From an uncultured Oscillospiraceae bacterium (GTDB lineage Bacteria > Bacillota > Clostridia > Oscillospirales > Oscillospiraceae), in assembly GCA_910588625.1 (NCBI GenBank), contig CAJUQN010000018.1, positions 1-42,898 on the forward strand: DNA of 42,898 nucleotides, in the 5' to 3' direction. Position 1 is the first letter of the stretch; each line of letters begins with the position of its first letter. Position numbers and translations under genes: made by a program. The notes under the pieces were generated by a model. It saw nothing but the letters and a program-made list of their open reading frames with translations. It was not told where the DNA came from and did not search any database. This document shows positions 25,110 through 33,758 of this stretch, piece by piece.

Positions 25110-27527
25110 TTATCGGATGGTGACGATGTACTCCCCCGCCTGGGTGACGACCACCCGGTTCCCGTCCACCTGGCAGTCCCCGCCGGTGACGGTGATATCC
25201 GTGCCCATGCCCTCCGGCACGATGATCGTCCCCACGGCATCAATGGCGTTCACGGTGAGCGTTTTCCCCTCCGCCGTAGTCTCCAGCTTCACGCCGATTT
25301 CCCCTTTAGGCGTCCAGACGGTACAGTCAAAGCTGTCCAGGGCGGCGCAGGGTGCGATCTTGTATTCTTCAAACCCTGCCACGGTGGGGCGCACCCCCGC
25401 CGCGTACTTGGACAGGATGTACAGCGGTGCGGCGGTCCAGCCGTGGTTGACGGTTCCGGTCTCCCCGTCGAAGGTCTCCCACAGGGTATCATACTCGTCC
25501 TGGAGCATGGGCGCGTAGCGCTCCCGCATCCTCTGGAGGGCCAGATCCGTCCGTCCCATGACGCACAGGGCCTCCAACACGTACTTCTCAATGAAGGGGC
25601 TGGCCTCATAGGTGCTCATGACCACGTCGGTGATGAGGGCGTAGTCCTCCTCCCCCGCCAGGCCGGACAGGGCCAGCATGGCGTTGGCGCGGTCATCCAC
25701 ATACTTGCTGTCCGGGCTCTTGAAGCCCTCCTCAGTGTAGTAGGCGGTCCGCCAGTTTTCCTGCATGGCGTCCATCCGCTCGGTGAGGAACCCAGTGTCC
25801 TCGGTGATGCCCAGCTCGTCGGCCATGGATTTGGTGACGTTGAGGGCATAGTAGTAGATGCCCGCCTGGAGCAGCTGGGTGTCGATGCGATCCCCCCAGT
25901 CGTTCCACGTCCAGGAGCCCTCCCGGTACACCGGCAGGCCGTTTTCCATCTCCACCATTTTCAGGTAGTTGAGGAAGGCCTCGCAGTAGGCCGCCGCCGT
26001 CTCCCGGTCCCCGGAGTGGAGCCAGTAGTGATACACGCTGGTCATAAAGATAAGGCTCTGATTGGGAATCTCCTGGGGTTTCACGCTGGGGGCGCGGCTG
26101 GGAATGGCCCCGTCCGTCCGCGTCCAGGCCACGCAGGCCAGGATGGCCTTTTTCGTCATATCCAGCCCCGCCTGGTCGTAGCTGTACAGCACCGCGTCGA
26201 TCTGGTTGGAGGCGTCCCCCATGTAGGGGCCCCGCTCCCGCTCGGGGCAGTCCATGTAGGTGTCCCGCATACAGATGGCCAGGGTGTTGAGGGATTCCTG
26301 CCACAGCTGGTCCAGCCCCGCGTCGGAGGAGCTAAACGCCCCCGCCCATTCGCCGTTGAAGCCGCTGACGCGGTAGCCCAGCCGGGTGAAGGTCACGCCT
26401 GCCTCCGCCTCGATAATGAGCTTGGAGCCGCTGCGCCAGGGATAATTCTCATAGCACTGGGCCCCCTCGGCGGTGACATAGGTGTCCTTGAAGTTGGGCA
26501 TGTCCTGTTTGTCAGTGTAGGTGTCGGTGTAGAAGGTCAGCTTTTTGCCCGCCGGAGCCTCCAGCTCGAAATAGGGGGTAAACTGGATGTTGCCCGGCAG
26601 CTCCAGCACCAGGGTGGTGTCCTGGGCCAGGGCCGCGCCCACATAGTCCCCGGCGTTGGCGAAGTCGGTGATCTCCTCAAATTTGATGGGGGCAATCATG
26701 GCGGAGTAGAGGCCGCCGAAGGGGATGTCCCCGGCCTTGGCAATCAGCGCGGCGCTCTCCCACCCGCTGTCGTTATAGCCCTCGGCCATGAACTCGCCCA
26801 GGTCGTCCCGCGCGTCGAAATAGACGTTGCGCTCGGCCAGCATGGAGGACTGGGTGTAGCCGGGGTAATCCGCCCCAGAGGTGACCCGGTTCTTGTAGCC
26901 GGTGTGGCGGGCGGCCTTCCAGGAGCTGTCCGAGCATATAGATACGCCCCCGGCGTCCAGCTCAAAAATAAGCCCCGCCTGGGTGTACTCGTCCCCCTCC
27001 TCGTCCAGGAGGACGGGGACGATGGAGCCGTCCCCGGAGCGGCCATTAAAGGCCACCAGCAGGGCGATGGTGTTCTCCCCCTGCTTCAGGTTGGTGAGCT
27101 CCACCGTGTCATAGTAGCTGTCGTAGGGGGTTGGGCCCCGTTTCAGCGCGCCGTCCAGCACCACCAGCTCCCCGTTCACCCACAGCACGTATTTGTCCAC
27201 GGCGGAAATAAACGCGGTGGCGGAGGGGACGGCCTGGTCCAGGGTGAAGGTCTTGCGGAAAGCCACATAGCTGTCCTCGGCGCAGCCCTCAGTCCAGATC
27301 CAATTGGCGGTCCAGTCTGTCTTTTTATACCTCTCAATGCTATCCAAATACATAAGATCCGAACGGTCTGCCATGCCCCGATCCGGGACAACGTTTTCTA
27401 CCTCCACTGGGGCAGAAGAAGCGGGTTTAATGTTATCCTCACTGTTACATCCGGCCAGCAACGAGAACACAGAGACAGCGCAGATCAGCAACGCGGTACC
27501 TCGTGTAAGCCATTCCCTTTTTATCAT
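25110..27527 (-). CDS. GH78 alpha-L-rhamnosidase-like lipoprotein
   Basis: 805 residues; ATG with GAGGAGGAG upstream. Lipobox LLAGC (Cys 27), so predicted surface lipoprotein. Residues 72-260 hold beta-sandwich domains typical of GH78 (ANWIWTEGC, YVAFRKTF, VDKYVLWVNGEL, FDARDDLGEF). The (alpha/alpha)6 catalytic domain starts near 395, with the family hallmark DCPERERGPYMGDA at about 427-440 followed by Trp- and Tyr-rich helices, and a C-terminal beta domain closes it. GH78 enzymes remove terminal alpha-L-rhamnose from plant glycosides and polysaccharides. Its promoter carries the same paired repeat as the GH3 operon, suggesting joint control by the adjacent two-component system. Confidence 0.85.
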   Translation of the reverse strand: MIKREWLTRGTALLICAVSVFSLLAGCNSEDNIKPASSAPVEVENVVPDRGMADRSDLMYLDSIERYKKTDWTANWIWTEGCAEDSYVAFRKTFTLDQAVPSATAFISAVDKYVLWVNGELVVLDGALKRGPTPYDSYYDTVELTNLKQGENTIALLVAFNGRSGDGSIVPVLLDEEGDEYTQAGLIFELDAGGVSICSDSSWKAARHTGYKNRVTSGADYPGYTQSSMLAERNVYFDARDDLGEFMAEGYNDSGWESAALIAKAGDIPFGGLYSAMIAPIKFEEITDFANAGDYVGAALAQDTTLVLELPGNIQFTPYFELEAPAGKKLTFYTDTYTDKQDMPNFKDTYVTAEGAQCYENYPWRSGSKLIIEAEAGVTFTRLGYRVSGFNGEWAGAFSSSDAGLDQLWQESLNTLAICMRDTYMDCPERERGPYMGDASNQIDAVLYSYDQAGLDMTKKAILACVAWTRTDGAIPSRAPSVKPQEIPNQSLIFMTSVYHYWLHSGDRETAAAYCEAFLNYLKMVEMENGLPVYREGSWTWNDWGDRIDTQLLQAGIYYYALNVTKSMADELGITEDTGFLTERMDAMQENWRTAYYTEEGFKSPDSKYVDDRANAMLALSGLAGEEDYALITDVVMSTYEASPFIEKYVLEALCVMGRTDLALQRMRERYAPMLQDEYDTLWETFDGETGTVNHGWTAAPLYILSKYAAGVRPTVAGFEEYKIAPCAALDSFDCTVWTPKGEIGVKLETTAEGKTLTVNAIDAVGTIIVPEGMGTDITVTGGDCQVDGNRVVVTQAGEYIVTIR

Positions 27528-27591
27528 ATACTCTCCTCCTCAAACCGGCCTGCGCTATTTTATATAAATATCCGCAGCCTATTCTGCAGCA

Positions 27592-27597
27592 ATTATA
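27592..27597 (-). promoter_or_regulatory. -10 element of the GH78 gene
   Basis: Perfect TATAAT on the minus strand, 28 nt downstream of the repeat pair, with no recognisable -35. Spacing matches the -10-like AATAAA of the GH3 operon (27 nt), which supports activator-dependent transcription of both. Confidence 0.6.
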
Positions 27598-27625
27598 CAT
27601 ATTGTCATATGATAAGAAAGGGCAA

Positions 27626-27658
27626 CCGCACAGCCTTGCCATTTTACGGCATAACCTT
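27626..27658 (-). promoter_or_regulatory. Paired LytTR-type direct repeat upstream of GH78
   Basis: On the minus strand AAGGTTATGCCG and AAGGCTGTGCGG, period 21 bp, same orientation and nearly same distance to the -10 as the pair at 22891-22923. The similarity continues past the second repeat (GCGGTTGCC versus GCGGTTCCC). Confidence 0.65.
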
Positions 27659-27825
27659 TTGTGTTGGAGAATCAAAATCTTTCTATAGGAACAGATTAAA
27701 CTCCACAACACTCCAACAGCAAAAAAGGAAAATGGTATGAAGCCATTTGTCTCTTTTAATCACTTAAATTCGGTGCTTTGGGGGGAGCTCATCATATTAC
27801 TTCATAGGGAGATTTTTTCTTCATG

Positions 27826-27859
27826 CAACTACCGGCACCCCAACAGGTGCCGGTAGTTG
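27826..27859. repeat. Perfect 14-bp inverted repeat downstream of the DUF6273-like gene
   Basis: CAACTACCGGCACC, 6-nt loop, GGTGCCGGTAGTTG. It lies 58 nt past the minus-strand stop at 27918, where a terminator would be expected, but the minus strand continues with A-rich rather than T-rich sequence. It is either a non-canonical terminator or a mobile palindrome. Confidence 0.5.
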
Positions 27860-27917
27860 AAAATTCTTTAATTATTCACTGCCCACCTGACTGTGCAGTT
27901 CTCAATACAATTCCCAG

Positions 27918-29060
27918 TTATTCTCCACCGAGCGATCCTTCCTCCTGTTTTTTCTCTGCCATCCGTTTTGTTCGCCGTTTGCGAAGCACGTTCCGAATCA
28001 CCACCACTATGACAACGATCAGAAGGATCAACACGCAGGCGGTAATCACCAGCGCCTTTTTCAGCAGCGCCGTCAGGTCCATAACCTCACCGATGATCGG
28101 AAGGCTGGTATCATACTCCCGGTCGTTGTGCTCGCCATCTTGGAAGCTTAACCGCCAGATCGTTTTTTCGCCGCGCACTGCCAAAACTTCCGCATCTGTG
28201 ATTTTACTGCTGTCCAGATTGCAGGCCGGACGGGCATAGGAATTCATTTCAAACGCAAAATTTCCGTTCACGGGGAAATCCATCACCGCTCCGAAGCTGA
28301 ATACAAATCCTACATCCAACGGGAATGTAGGGATATGAGGGGAACGGAGCCAGTAGCCTTCCTCCGTTCCCTTGTACTGGGCAACACGGGAACGGGCATC
28401 CACAAAACCATACTGCGGATTCGTGATTTCCTCAGCGGAAAGCAGGAATAACCTGTCGCCGTTCAGGATTTCATCAACCGGGTCAAAATCCACCGTGCCG
28501 GTAGAAACCCCGGGAATTGGGATTCCAAAGCCCGGAATCGCAACACCTGCATCTGATTTCAGCGTAGGGAGGAGCGCACCGTATTCCGCCTGGGTCAGGT
28601 GGGATTGTGCAAAGTCTTCACACCAGATCTGAATATCGCTGTTCCGATAGTCAGTCGATCCGGGGTGTTCCGCCGCAAAGGCGTCTCCCCTGTCCGCAAA
28701 AGAGACAGATACATCTCCACCAATGTCGCGAAACAGAAGGCTGCCTCCCTTTTCATCCGAAATGAGATTCAGCGCCATAAGGAACATGCCCGGCTCGCCG
28801 GTATTGGTATGCTCCGTATCCAAAGCCAACCATTTCCCGTCAAAACCGCAAGCATCATCGCATATGCCAAAGCACACCACATCTCCCGCATGAATTTCCG
28901 CTTTTCCAGTTTCAGTGGCAAGAGGATCTGCGCAGCCTACGGCATAGGCCGGAGCAAGGAACAATATCAGCACCGCACACAGCAGTGCGCCGGCAATCCC
29001 CCGGACAGCGATCCTCTTTGCCGTGTATACAGCATTTTTCCAAAATGAGCAGTTCAACAC
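27918..29060 (-). CDS. Membrane-anchored extracytoplasmic protein with DUF6273-like domain
   Basis: 380 residues from a GTG at 29060 preceded by AGGAGGG. N-terminal signal or anchor at about 20-40 (GIAGALLCAVLILFLAPAYA). The extracellular part contains the DUF6273-type pattern: LLFRDIGGDVSV, NSDIQIWCEDFAQ, RLFLLSAEEITNP, GYWLRSPHIPTF and SYARPACNLDSSKI. C-terminal membrane helix at about 340-365, then a K/R/E-rich tail. The gene is 11 nt after the ABC transporter and certainly co-transcribed with it. The domain's biochemical role is unknown; placement suggests an accessory or sensing partner of the transporter. Confidence 0.75.
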   Translation of the reverse strand: MLNCSFWKNAVYTAKRIAVRGIAGALLCAVLILFLAPAYAVGCADPLATETGKAEIHAGDVVCFGICDDACGFDGKWLALDTEHTNTGEPGMFLMALNLISDEKGGSLLFRDIGGDVSVSFADRGDAFAAEHPGSTDYRNSDIQIWCEDFAQSHLTQAEYGALLPTLKSDAGVAIPGFGIPIPGVSTGTVDFDPVDEILNGDRLFLLSAEEITNPQYGFVDARSRVAQYKGTEEGYWLRSPHIPTFPLDVGFVFSFGAVMDFPVNGNFAFEMNSYARPACNLDSSKITDAEVLAVRGEKTIWRLSFQDGEHNDREYDTSLPIIGEVMDLTALLKKALVITACVLILLIVVIVVVIRNVLRKRRTKRMAEKKQEEGSLGGE

Positions 29061-29071
29061 AACAATCCCTC

Positions 29072-31867
29072 CTATTCTGTACGCAGCGCAATGACAGCGT
29101 CCTGTTTTGCCGCCCTTTTCGCGGGCAGCAGCCCGCCTATCATGGTGATGACCACGCTCAACGTGACCAAAACTACTGCATATACGGCGGGCAGGGCTAC
29201 CGTAAGCGCTTCAATGCCCAGCAGACTTTCCAGTACGGCATTAATGGGAATTGTCAGCAACGCGGACACCCCTACACCCAGCAAGCCTGCACAGATGCCA
29301 ACGATAAATGTCTCGGCATTAAATACCTGGGAAACGTTGTGCTTGGATGCTCCCAACGCCCGGAGGATGCCGATCTCTTTCGTCCGCTCCATCACGGAGA
29401 TGTGCGTGATGATGCCGATCATAATACAGGAGACAACCAGGGACACCGCCACAAAGGCAATCAAGACATACGAGATCACGTCGACCATTGATGTAATGGA
29501 ACTGGTCAATAGGGCCACATAGTCGGTATAGGTGATCTTGCCAGCCTCGTCAGCGTTGTCATTATAGCGCTCAATGCAGGCGGAAACCGCGTTCTTATCC
29601 TCAAAGCTGTCGGTATAAATGCTGATGGATGCGGGCGCATCATAACTGACCTTGCCGAACTTTTTCATGTTGTCTGCATATGAGGCCCCGTCGATATACT
29701 CGTTGTAAACGGACAGCAAGATCTCATTGTCCGGCGTTTCCGCCAGCCAGACGTCCAATGCCTGCGCCATAGCGGCTTCATCCATATTTGCGCCGCCCAT
29801 ATTCGCAGTACCTGTCTGGCCTGCCCCCTGCATGGGCTGAAGCCCGCTTTGCTGCTCTACGGGAGCGGTTCCCTGTGCATCTGCGGAGCTGTAATACAAA
29901 ATCATAGAATAAAGGGATGCCTTATCCGATATGCCCATCGCCGAGATATAGGCAGAGGCTTCCACAATTTTTTCAGCATCATCCAGCGCCTCAAATTTCA
30001 TCCCTGTGAGGACATTGGTTTCCTGATTTGCTTCTTGGGCAAGGACCACAGAGCTTCCACCTGTCTGTTGGATCACATAGTCTGTCAGCTGGGAGGTATA
30101 GGCCACAGCAGTGGAAATGACAGCGTTTGCAGCATCCTCCCGCGGCTTGACGATACCGCAGATTTTCAGTTCCAGAGCATCCTCCAAAAGCTGCTCTGCG
30201 TTCAAAGCCTTATCGCCAATATAGGAAAACGTGCCGTTCTCATGTTCGGCATAGTAACTGCTGGGCAAAACAAGATAAAAACGATGGCCGCTGATTTCCT
30301 CATAGCTCCAGTCCTTTGCGGTCACTTCTTCTCCCATTTTGATTTGCTCGGAGGCCTCCTCATAGTCCTCCGCTGTCAGCAGACCCAGTTGATAGAGAGT
30401 GCCGGCAGAAAGGGACTGATTCTCATCCAGAACCAACACCACCTCATCAAAATGCTCTGGCCAGGCCCCGTAAAGCATTTCATAGCTGTCGGTGACGATA
30501 TGACTGACCATATTGCCGTCAGGGCTTGCCATCAGCTCGGAAAAATTCTCGGCCCCAGCAGATCCGCCCATCATCATTGACATATCTCCGATCCCGCCTG
30601 GCATGGAGCTGAATCCCCCGCCGGAACTGATTAAGGTCCCAACATCCGCGCCGCTATTAATCAACACTCCGTTCGCGTCATAAGAATAAACATCAAAGCA
30701 CACATCATAGGTGTAGACAAATCCATTTTCCCCCAAATACTGATGGATTTCGCTGTTTGGGTCGTCCAAATAGCTCTTGAACGTTGTCAGGTTATTTTCT
30801 ATGATACTGGCGAATACAGTTTCGCTCAGTTCAAGATCCCGGTAATCAGCGTGTACGCCATCCCGCAGTTCGGATCGCGTGTTTGGCCCGCCGATCCGCT
30901 GCCCGCCAGCCATCATGCCAGACATATCAAAGGTTTCCGCACTGATCGTGATGGGATAAGAGGTCATTGTGTCCTTCTGCATATCTGCGATATAGCGGTT
31001 TACACTGGAGGAAAGGGCCAGGATCAATGCAATGCCGATGATGCCAATGGAACCAGCAATAGATGTTAGCAGCGTCCGCCCTTTTTTTGTGCGCAAATTA
31101 TTAAAGCTGAGCGACAATGCTGTGAGGAGCGACATTTTAGCCCGGCCCATGCTTTGATACTTTGGTGTCGGGAGCTCCCCCACTTCCGGGGTATAAGGCG
31201 CGGAATCGTCCGTAATCCTACCGTCCTGCAGTTTGACAATACGAGTGGAATACCGCTCCGCCAACTCAGAATTGTGAGTCACCATGACAACCAGACGCTC
31301 TTTAGAAACGTCCCGTAGCAGCTCCATGATCTGGAGGCTGGTGGCGGTGTCCAGTGCTCCGGTGGGCTCGTCGGCCAGAAGGATGCTTGGATTGTTGACC
31401 AACGCCCTTGCAATGGCCACTCGCTGCATCTGTCCCCCAGACATTTGATTGGGACGCTTATGGAGCTGATCCCCCAGCCCCACCTGAGTCAGCACCTGCT
31501 CTGCCCTTTGGCGGCGCTCCCTGCGAGAGATGCCGGAGATAGTCAGTGCCAACTCCACATTCGCGAGGATGGACTGGTGAGGAATCAAATTGTAGCTTTG
31601 GAAAACGAAGCCAACGGTGTGGTTTCGGTAGGAATCCCAGTCCTTATCCCTATATTTTTTGGTGGAGATGCCGTTGATCATTAATTCGCCGCTATCATAT
31701 TGATCCAGTCCGCCGATGATATTCAGCAACGTGGTTTTACCAGAACCGCTGGGGCCAAGGATTGAAACAAATTCGCTGTCCCGAAAGCTCAAGCTGACAT
31801 TGTCTAAGGCCTGCTGGATCAGATAGCCTGTTTTATATTGCTTCTTTATGTTTTGAATTTGCAGCAT
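29072..31867 (-). CDS. Fused ABC transporter ATPase and FtsX/MacB-type permease
   Basis: 931 residues; ATG with AGGAGG. The ATPase spans 1-225: Walker A GPSGSGKTT (about 38-46), signature MSGGQMQRVAIARA, Walker B ILLADEPTGALD, and H-loop VTHNSE. A first membrane helix follows near 265-285, then a long extracytoplasmic domain (about 290-780) with Gly/Met-rich inserts, then three C-terminal helices of the FtsX/MacB permease (SYVLIAFVAVSLVVSCIMIGI; SVMERTKEIGILRALGASK loop). Such mechanotransmission transporters export or detoxify peptides, or free lipoproteins. Divergent from a two-component system, the usual arrangement for antimicrobial-peptide response modules. Confidence 0.9.
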   Translation of the reverse strand: MLQIQNIKKQYKTGYLIQQALDNVSLSFRDSEFVSILGPSGSGKTTLLNIIGGLDQYDSGELMINGISTKKYRDKDWDSYRNHTVGFVFQSYNLIPHQSILANVELALTISGISRRERRQRAEQVLTQVGLGDQLHKRPNQMSGGQMQRVAIARALVNNPSILLADEPTGALDTATSLQIMELLRDVSKERLVVMVTHNSELAERYSTRIVKLQDGRITDDSAPYTPEVGELPTPKYQSMGRAKMSLLTALSLSFNNLRTKKGRTLLTSIAGSIGIIGIALILALSSSVNRYIADMQKDTMTSYPITISAETFDMSGMMAGGQRIGGPNTRSELRDGVHADYRDLELSETVFASIIENNLTTFKSYLDDPNSEIHQYLGENGFVYTYDVCFDVYSYDANGVLINSGADVGTLISSGGGFSSMPGGIGDMSMMMGGSAGAENFSELMASPDGNMVSHIVTDSYEMLYGAWPEHFDEVVLVLDENQSLSAGTLYQLGLLTAEDYEEASEQIKMGEEVTAKDWSYEEISGHRFYLVLPSSYYAEHENGTFSYIGDKALNAEQLLEDALELKICGIVKPREDAANAVISTAVAYTSQLTDYVIQQTGGSSVVLAQEANQETNVLTGMKFEALDDAEKIVEASAYISAMGISDKASLYSMILYYSSADAQGTAPVEQQSGLQPMQGAGQTGTANMGGANMDEAAMAQALDVWLAETPDNEILLSVYNEYIDGASYADNMKKFGKVSYDAPASISIYTDSFEDKNAVSACIERYNDNADEAGKITYTDYVALLTSSITSMVDVISYVLIAFVAVSLVVSCIMIGIITHISVMERTKEIGILRALGASKHNVSQVFNAETFIVGICAGLLGVGVSALLTIPINAVLESLLGIEALTVALPAVYAVVLVTLSVVITMIGGLLPAKRAAKQDAVIALRTE

Positions 31868-31899
31868 AGGTTTCCCTCCTGTTGCCGTTTAGTAACGAG

Positions 31900-31905
31900 A
31901 TCATA
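31900..31905 (-). promoter_or_regulatory. Candidate -10 of the ABC transporter operon
   Basis: TATGAT on the minus strand, 33 nt before the ATG at 31867. The expected -35 position overlaps the GTTGAG half-sites, fitting control by the adjacent OmpR-type regulator. Confidence 0.45.
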
Positions 31906-31915
31906 CGCTGTTTTT

Positions 31916-31979
31916 CTCAACTAAAACTCAACCAAATCTCAACTGAACCTCAATTTGATGTCGTTGAGGTTCAGTTGAG
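31916..31979. promoter_or_regulatory. Operator array for the OmpR-type regulator between divergent operons
   Basis: CTCAAC or CTCAAT starts at 31916, 31927, 31938 and 31949, exactly 11 bp apart. The inverted form GTTGAG starts at 31963 and 31974, again 11 bp apart. The centre forms a perfect 20-bp inverted repeat (arms 31934-31953 and 31964-31983). An 11-bp half-site period is the hallmark of OmpR/PhoB-family binding. It can serve both the ABC operon (-) and the regulator/kinase operon (+). Confidence 0.75.
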
Positions 31980-32020
31980 ATTTTTGGTTTAAAATGCTTC
32001 CACAATATTGATATCTTTGC

Positions 32021-32026
32021 TATACT
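32021..32026 (+). promoter_or_regulatory. -10 element of the OmpR-type regulator/kinase operon
   Basis: TATACT, 20 nt upstream of the ATG at 32047, with only a weak -35 (TTCCAC at 31998). The last operator half-site ends about 18 bp before that -35, so positive autoregulation is plausible. Confidence 0.5.
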
Positions 32027-32046
32027 GTGAAAAAGAGGTGGTAGAA

Positions 32047-32718
32047 ATGTTTCAAATCCTGGTGGTAGAGGACGATAATGAGCTGAGGGATCTTTTCTGT
32101 GCGGTTCTGACGGAAAATGGATACACTGCGGTTCCGGCTGTAGACGGAATTGATGCCTTTGATATTTTGGACGAGACGTATGTCGATTTGATTATTTCGG
32201 ATATTATGATGCCGCGTATGGACGGGTTTGAGCTGATTAAAGCGTTGCGGGAAGCACATTACAACACGCCTGTTCTGATGATTACAGCAAGATCCAGTGC
32301 GGCGGATAAACGAGAAGGTTTCCGCATCGGCACAGATGATTATATGGTCAAGCCAATTGATGTCAATGAGATGGTATGGCGAGTGGAGGCCCTGCTGCGC
32401 CGATCCCAAATCGCCAGTCAGCGCAGGACAAAGCTGGGCGATACAATTCTTGACTGCGACACGTTGACCGTCCATACTGGCGGCGAGGAAACAGAGCTCC
32501 CTCAGAAGGAGTTCCTCCTCCTGTTCAAGCTGGCGGCCTCTCCCAACCACATATTTACGAGGCGTCAGCTCATGGACGATATATGGGGAGTGGACAGCGA
32601 AACGGACCCCCATACCCTAGACGTACATATTAGCAGGCTTAGAGAGCGTTTCCGTGGAAATCCAGACTTTGATATTATCACTATCCGCGGACTGGGTTAT
32701 AAGGTGGTGAAGAAATGA
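32047..32718 (+). CDS. OmpR/PhoB-family response regulator
   Basis: 223 residues from the ATG at 32047, preceded by GAGGTGG. The ATG at 32008 would place the start before the -10 element. Receiver: E8-D9-D10, phospho-acceptor Asp52 in ISDIMMPRMDG, T80, and Lys102 in YMVKPID. Winged-helix DNA-binding domain from about 130 (LPQKEFLLLFKLA, VDSETDPHTLDVHISRLR, ITIRGLGYKVVKK). Overlaps the kinase gene by 4 nt (ATGA). Probable regulator of the divergent ABC transporter operon through the 11-bp-periodic operator. Confidence 0.93.
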   Translation: MFQILVVEDDNELRDLFCAVLTENGYTAVPAVDGIDAFDILDETYVDLIISDIMMPRMDGFELIKALREAHYNTPVLMITARSSAADKREGFRIGTDDYMVKPIDVNEMVWRVEALLRRSQIASQRRTKLGDTILDCDTLTVHTGGEETELPQKEFLLLFKLAASPNHIFTRRQLMDDIWGVDSETDPHTLDVHISRLRERFRGNPDFDIITIRGLGYKVVKK

Positions 32719-33758
32719 AACTGCATCAGCGGACTATAAAAACAGCCGCAATGTTTTCCATTCTGCTTTTTTTGGTTTTGAGCATAACCATGACCCTTTC
32801 CACCGCCTTTGCTGTGTTGCTGTTTCGTATCGGTTTTTTGGATTCTCAGCATCTTCTGCGGGGGCTGTTCGTTACCCCAACGGTCAGCATCGTCATTGGA
32901 ACAATTTTGTTTAGGCTGATTGGAAAACGCCCGCTAGAGCTGATCCTTGAAATCAGCAAAGCCACTCAAGAGGTGGCAAAAGGAAATTTCAATATCGAAT
33001 TGAATGAGGATATACCAGCTTCTGAGATCCGGGAGATGGCCCACAATTTCAACGTAATGACCCGAGAGTTAGCTGGGACTGAAATTCTCCGAAATGATTT
33101 TATTGAAAACGTGTCCCATGAATTCAAGACACCTTTATCGGCGATTGAGGGATACGCCACACTGCTGCAGCGCAAAGAGCTTTCCGAAGAAAAACGGACT
33201 GAATATACTCGGCGCATCCTGTTTAACACACGGCGGCTTTCCACACTGATCGGTAATATTCTACTTTTGTCGCGGCTGGAACACCAAGAGATTGAAATTC
33301 AGAGGGAGTGGTTCTCCCTGGATGAGCAACTGCGGGAGGCTATCCTAATGTTGGAACCGCAGTGGAACGGAAAACATCTTGAGTTGGATATTGACCTAGA
33401 TCCAGTGGACTGTTATGCCAACCGTGATCTACTCCTACAGATTTGGCAAAACCTGCTTGGAAACGCAATTAAATTTGTCAAGCAAGCCGGAAAAATCCGT
33501 GTACTGCTCAGGAAGATAGGAACTGACATTCAAGTTGTAATCCAAGACGATGGGATTGGCATGGATCAAGCGGTACTCCAACGAATATACGAAAAATTTT
33601 ATCAAGGTGATACATCCCATAAAACAGCTGGGAATGGGCTGGGCCTTTCACTCACAAAAAGAATTGTTGACCTTCATGGCGGAAAAATTGAAGCGTCCAG
33701 CCAGGTGGGCGTGGGAACTACGTTTGTGATCACGCTGTCAGCACTTCCAGCTTCTTAG
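32715..33758 (+). CDS. HAMP/HisKA sensor histidine kinase
   Basis: 347 residues. Two membrane helices at about 11-38 and 50-70 with a very short extracytoplasmic loop, then HAMP at about 70-122. HisKA has phospho-acceptor His135 in NVSHEFKTPLSAIEGY. HATPase_c has GNAIKFV (N-box), DDGIGM (G1) and GNGLGLSLTKRIVDLHGG (G2). The tiny external loop suggests it senses within the membrane or through the neighbouring transporter, as in BceS-like kinases. Partner of the preceding regulator. Codon use is noticeably more AT-rich than in the GH3 cluster. Confidence 0.93.
   Translation: MKLHQRTIKTAAMFSILLFLVLSITMTLSTAFAVLLFRIGFLDSQHLLRGLFVTPTVSIVIGTILFRLIGKRPLELILEISKATQEVAKGNFNIELNEDIPASEIREMAHNFNVMTRELAGTEILRNDFIENVSHEFKTPLSAIEGYATLLQRKELSEEKRTEYTRRILFNTRRLSTLIGNILLLSRLEHQEIEIQREWFSLDEQLREAILMLEPQWNGKHLELDIDLDPVDCYANRDLLLQIWQNLLGNAIKFVKQAGKIRVLLRKIGTDIQVVIQDDGIGMDQAVLQRIYEKFYQGDTSHKTAGNGLGLSLTKRIVDLHGGKIEASSQVGVGTTFVITLSALPAS

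Larger units (their letters stand above)
27528..27917. other. 390-bp intergenic region: GH78 promoter, paired repeats and a palindrome
   Basis: Contains, from left, the GH78 leader (about 65 nt), its -10 at 27592-27597, the LytTR-type repeat pair at 27626-27658, then AT-rich sequence and the hairpin at 27826-27859 past the DUF6273-like gene. No convincing small gene was found. Confidence 0.6.

Noticed and set aside
25443..27740. Long plus-strand frame opposite the GH78 gene
   Set aside because: Composition is a shadow of the GH78 codons; no ribosome binding site and no recognisable motif.
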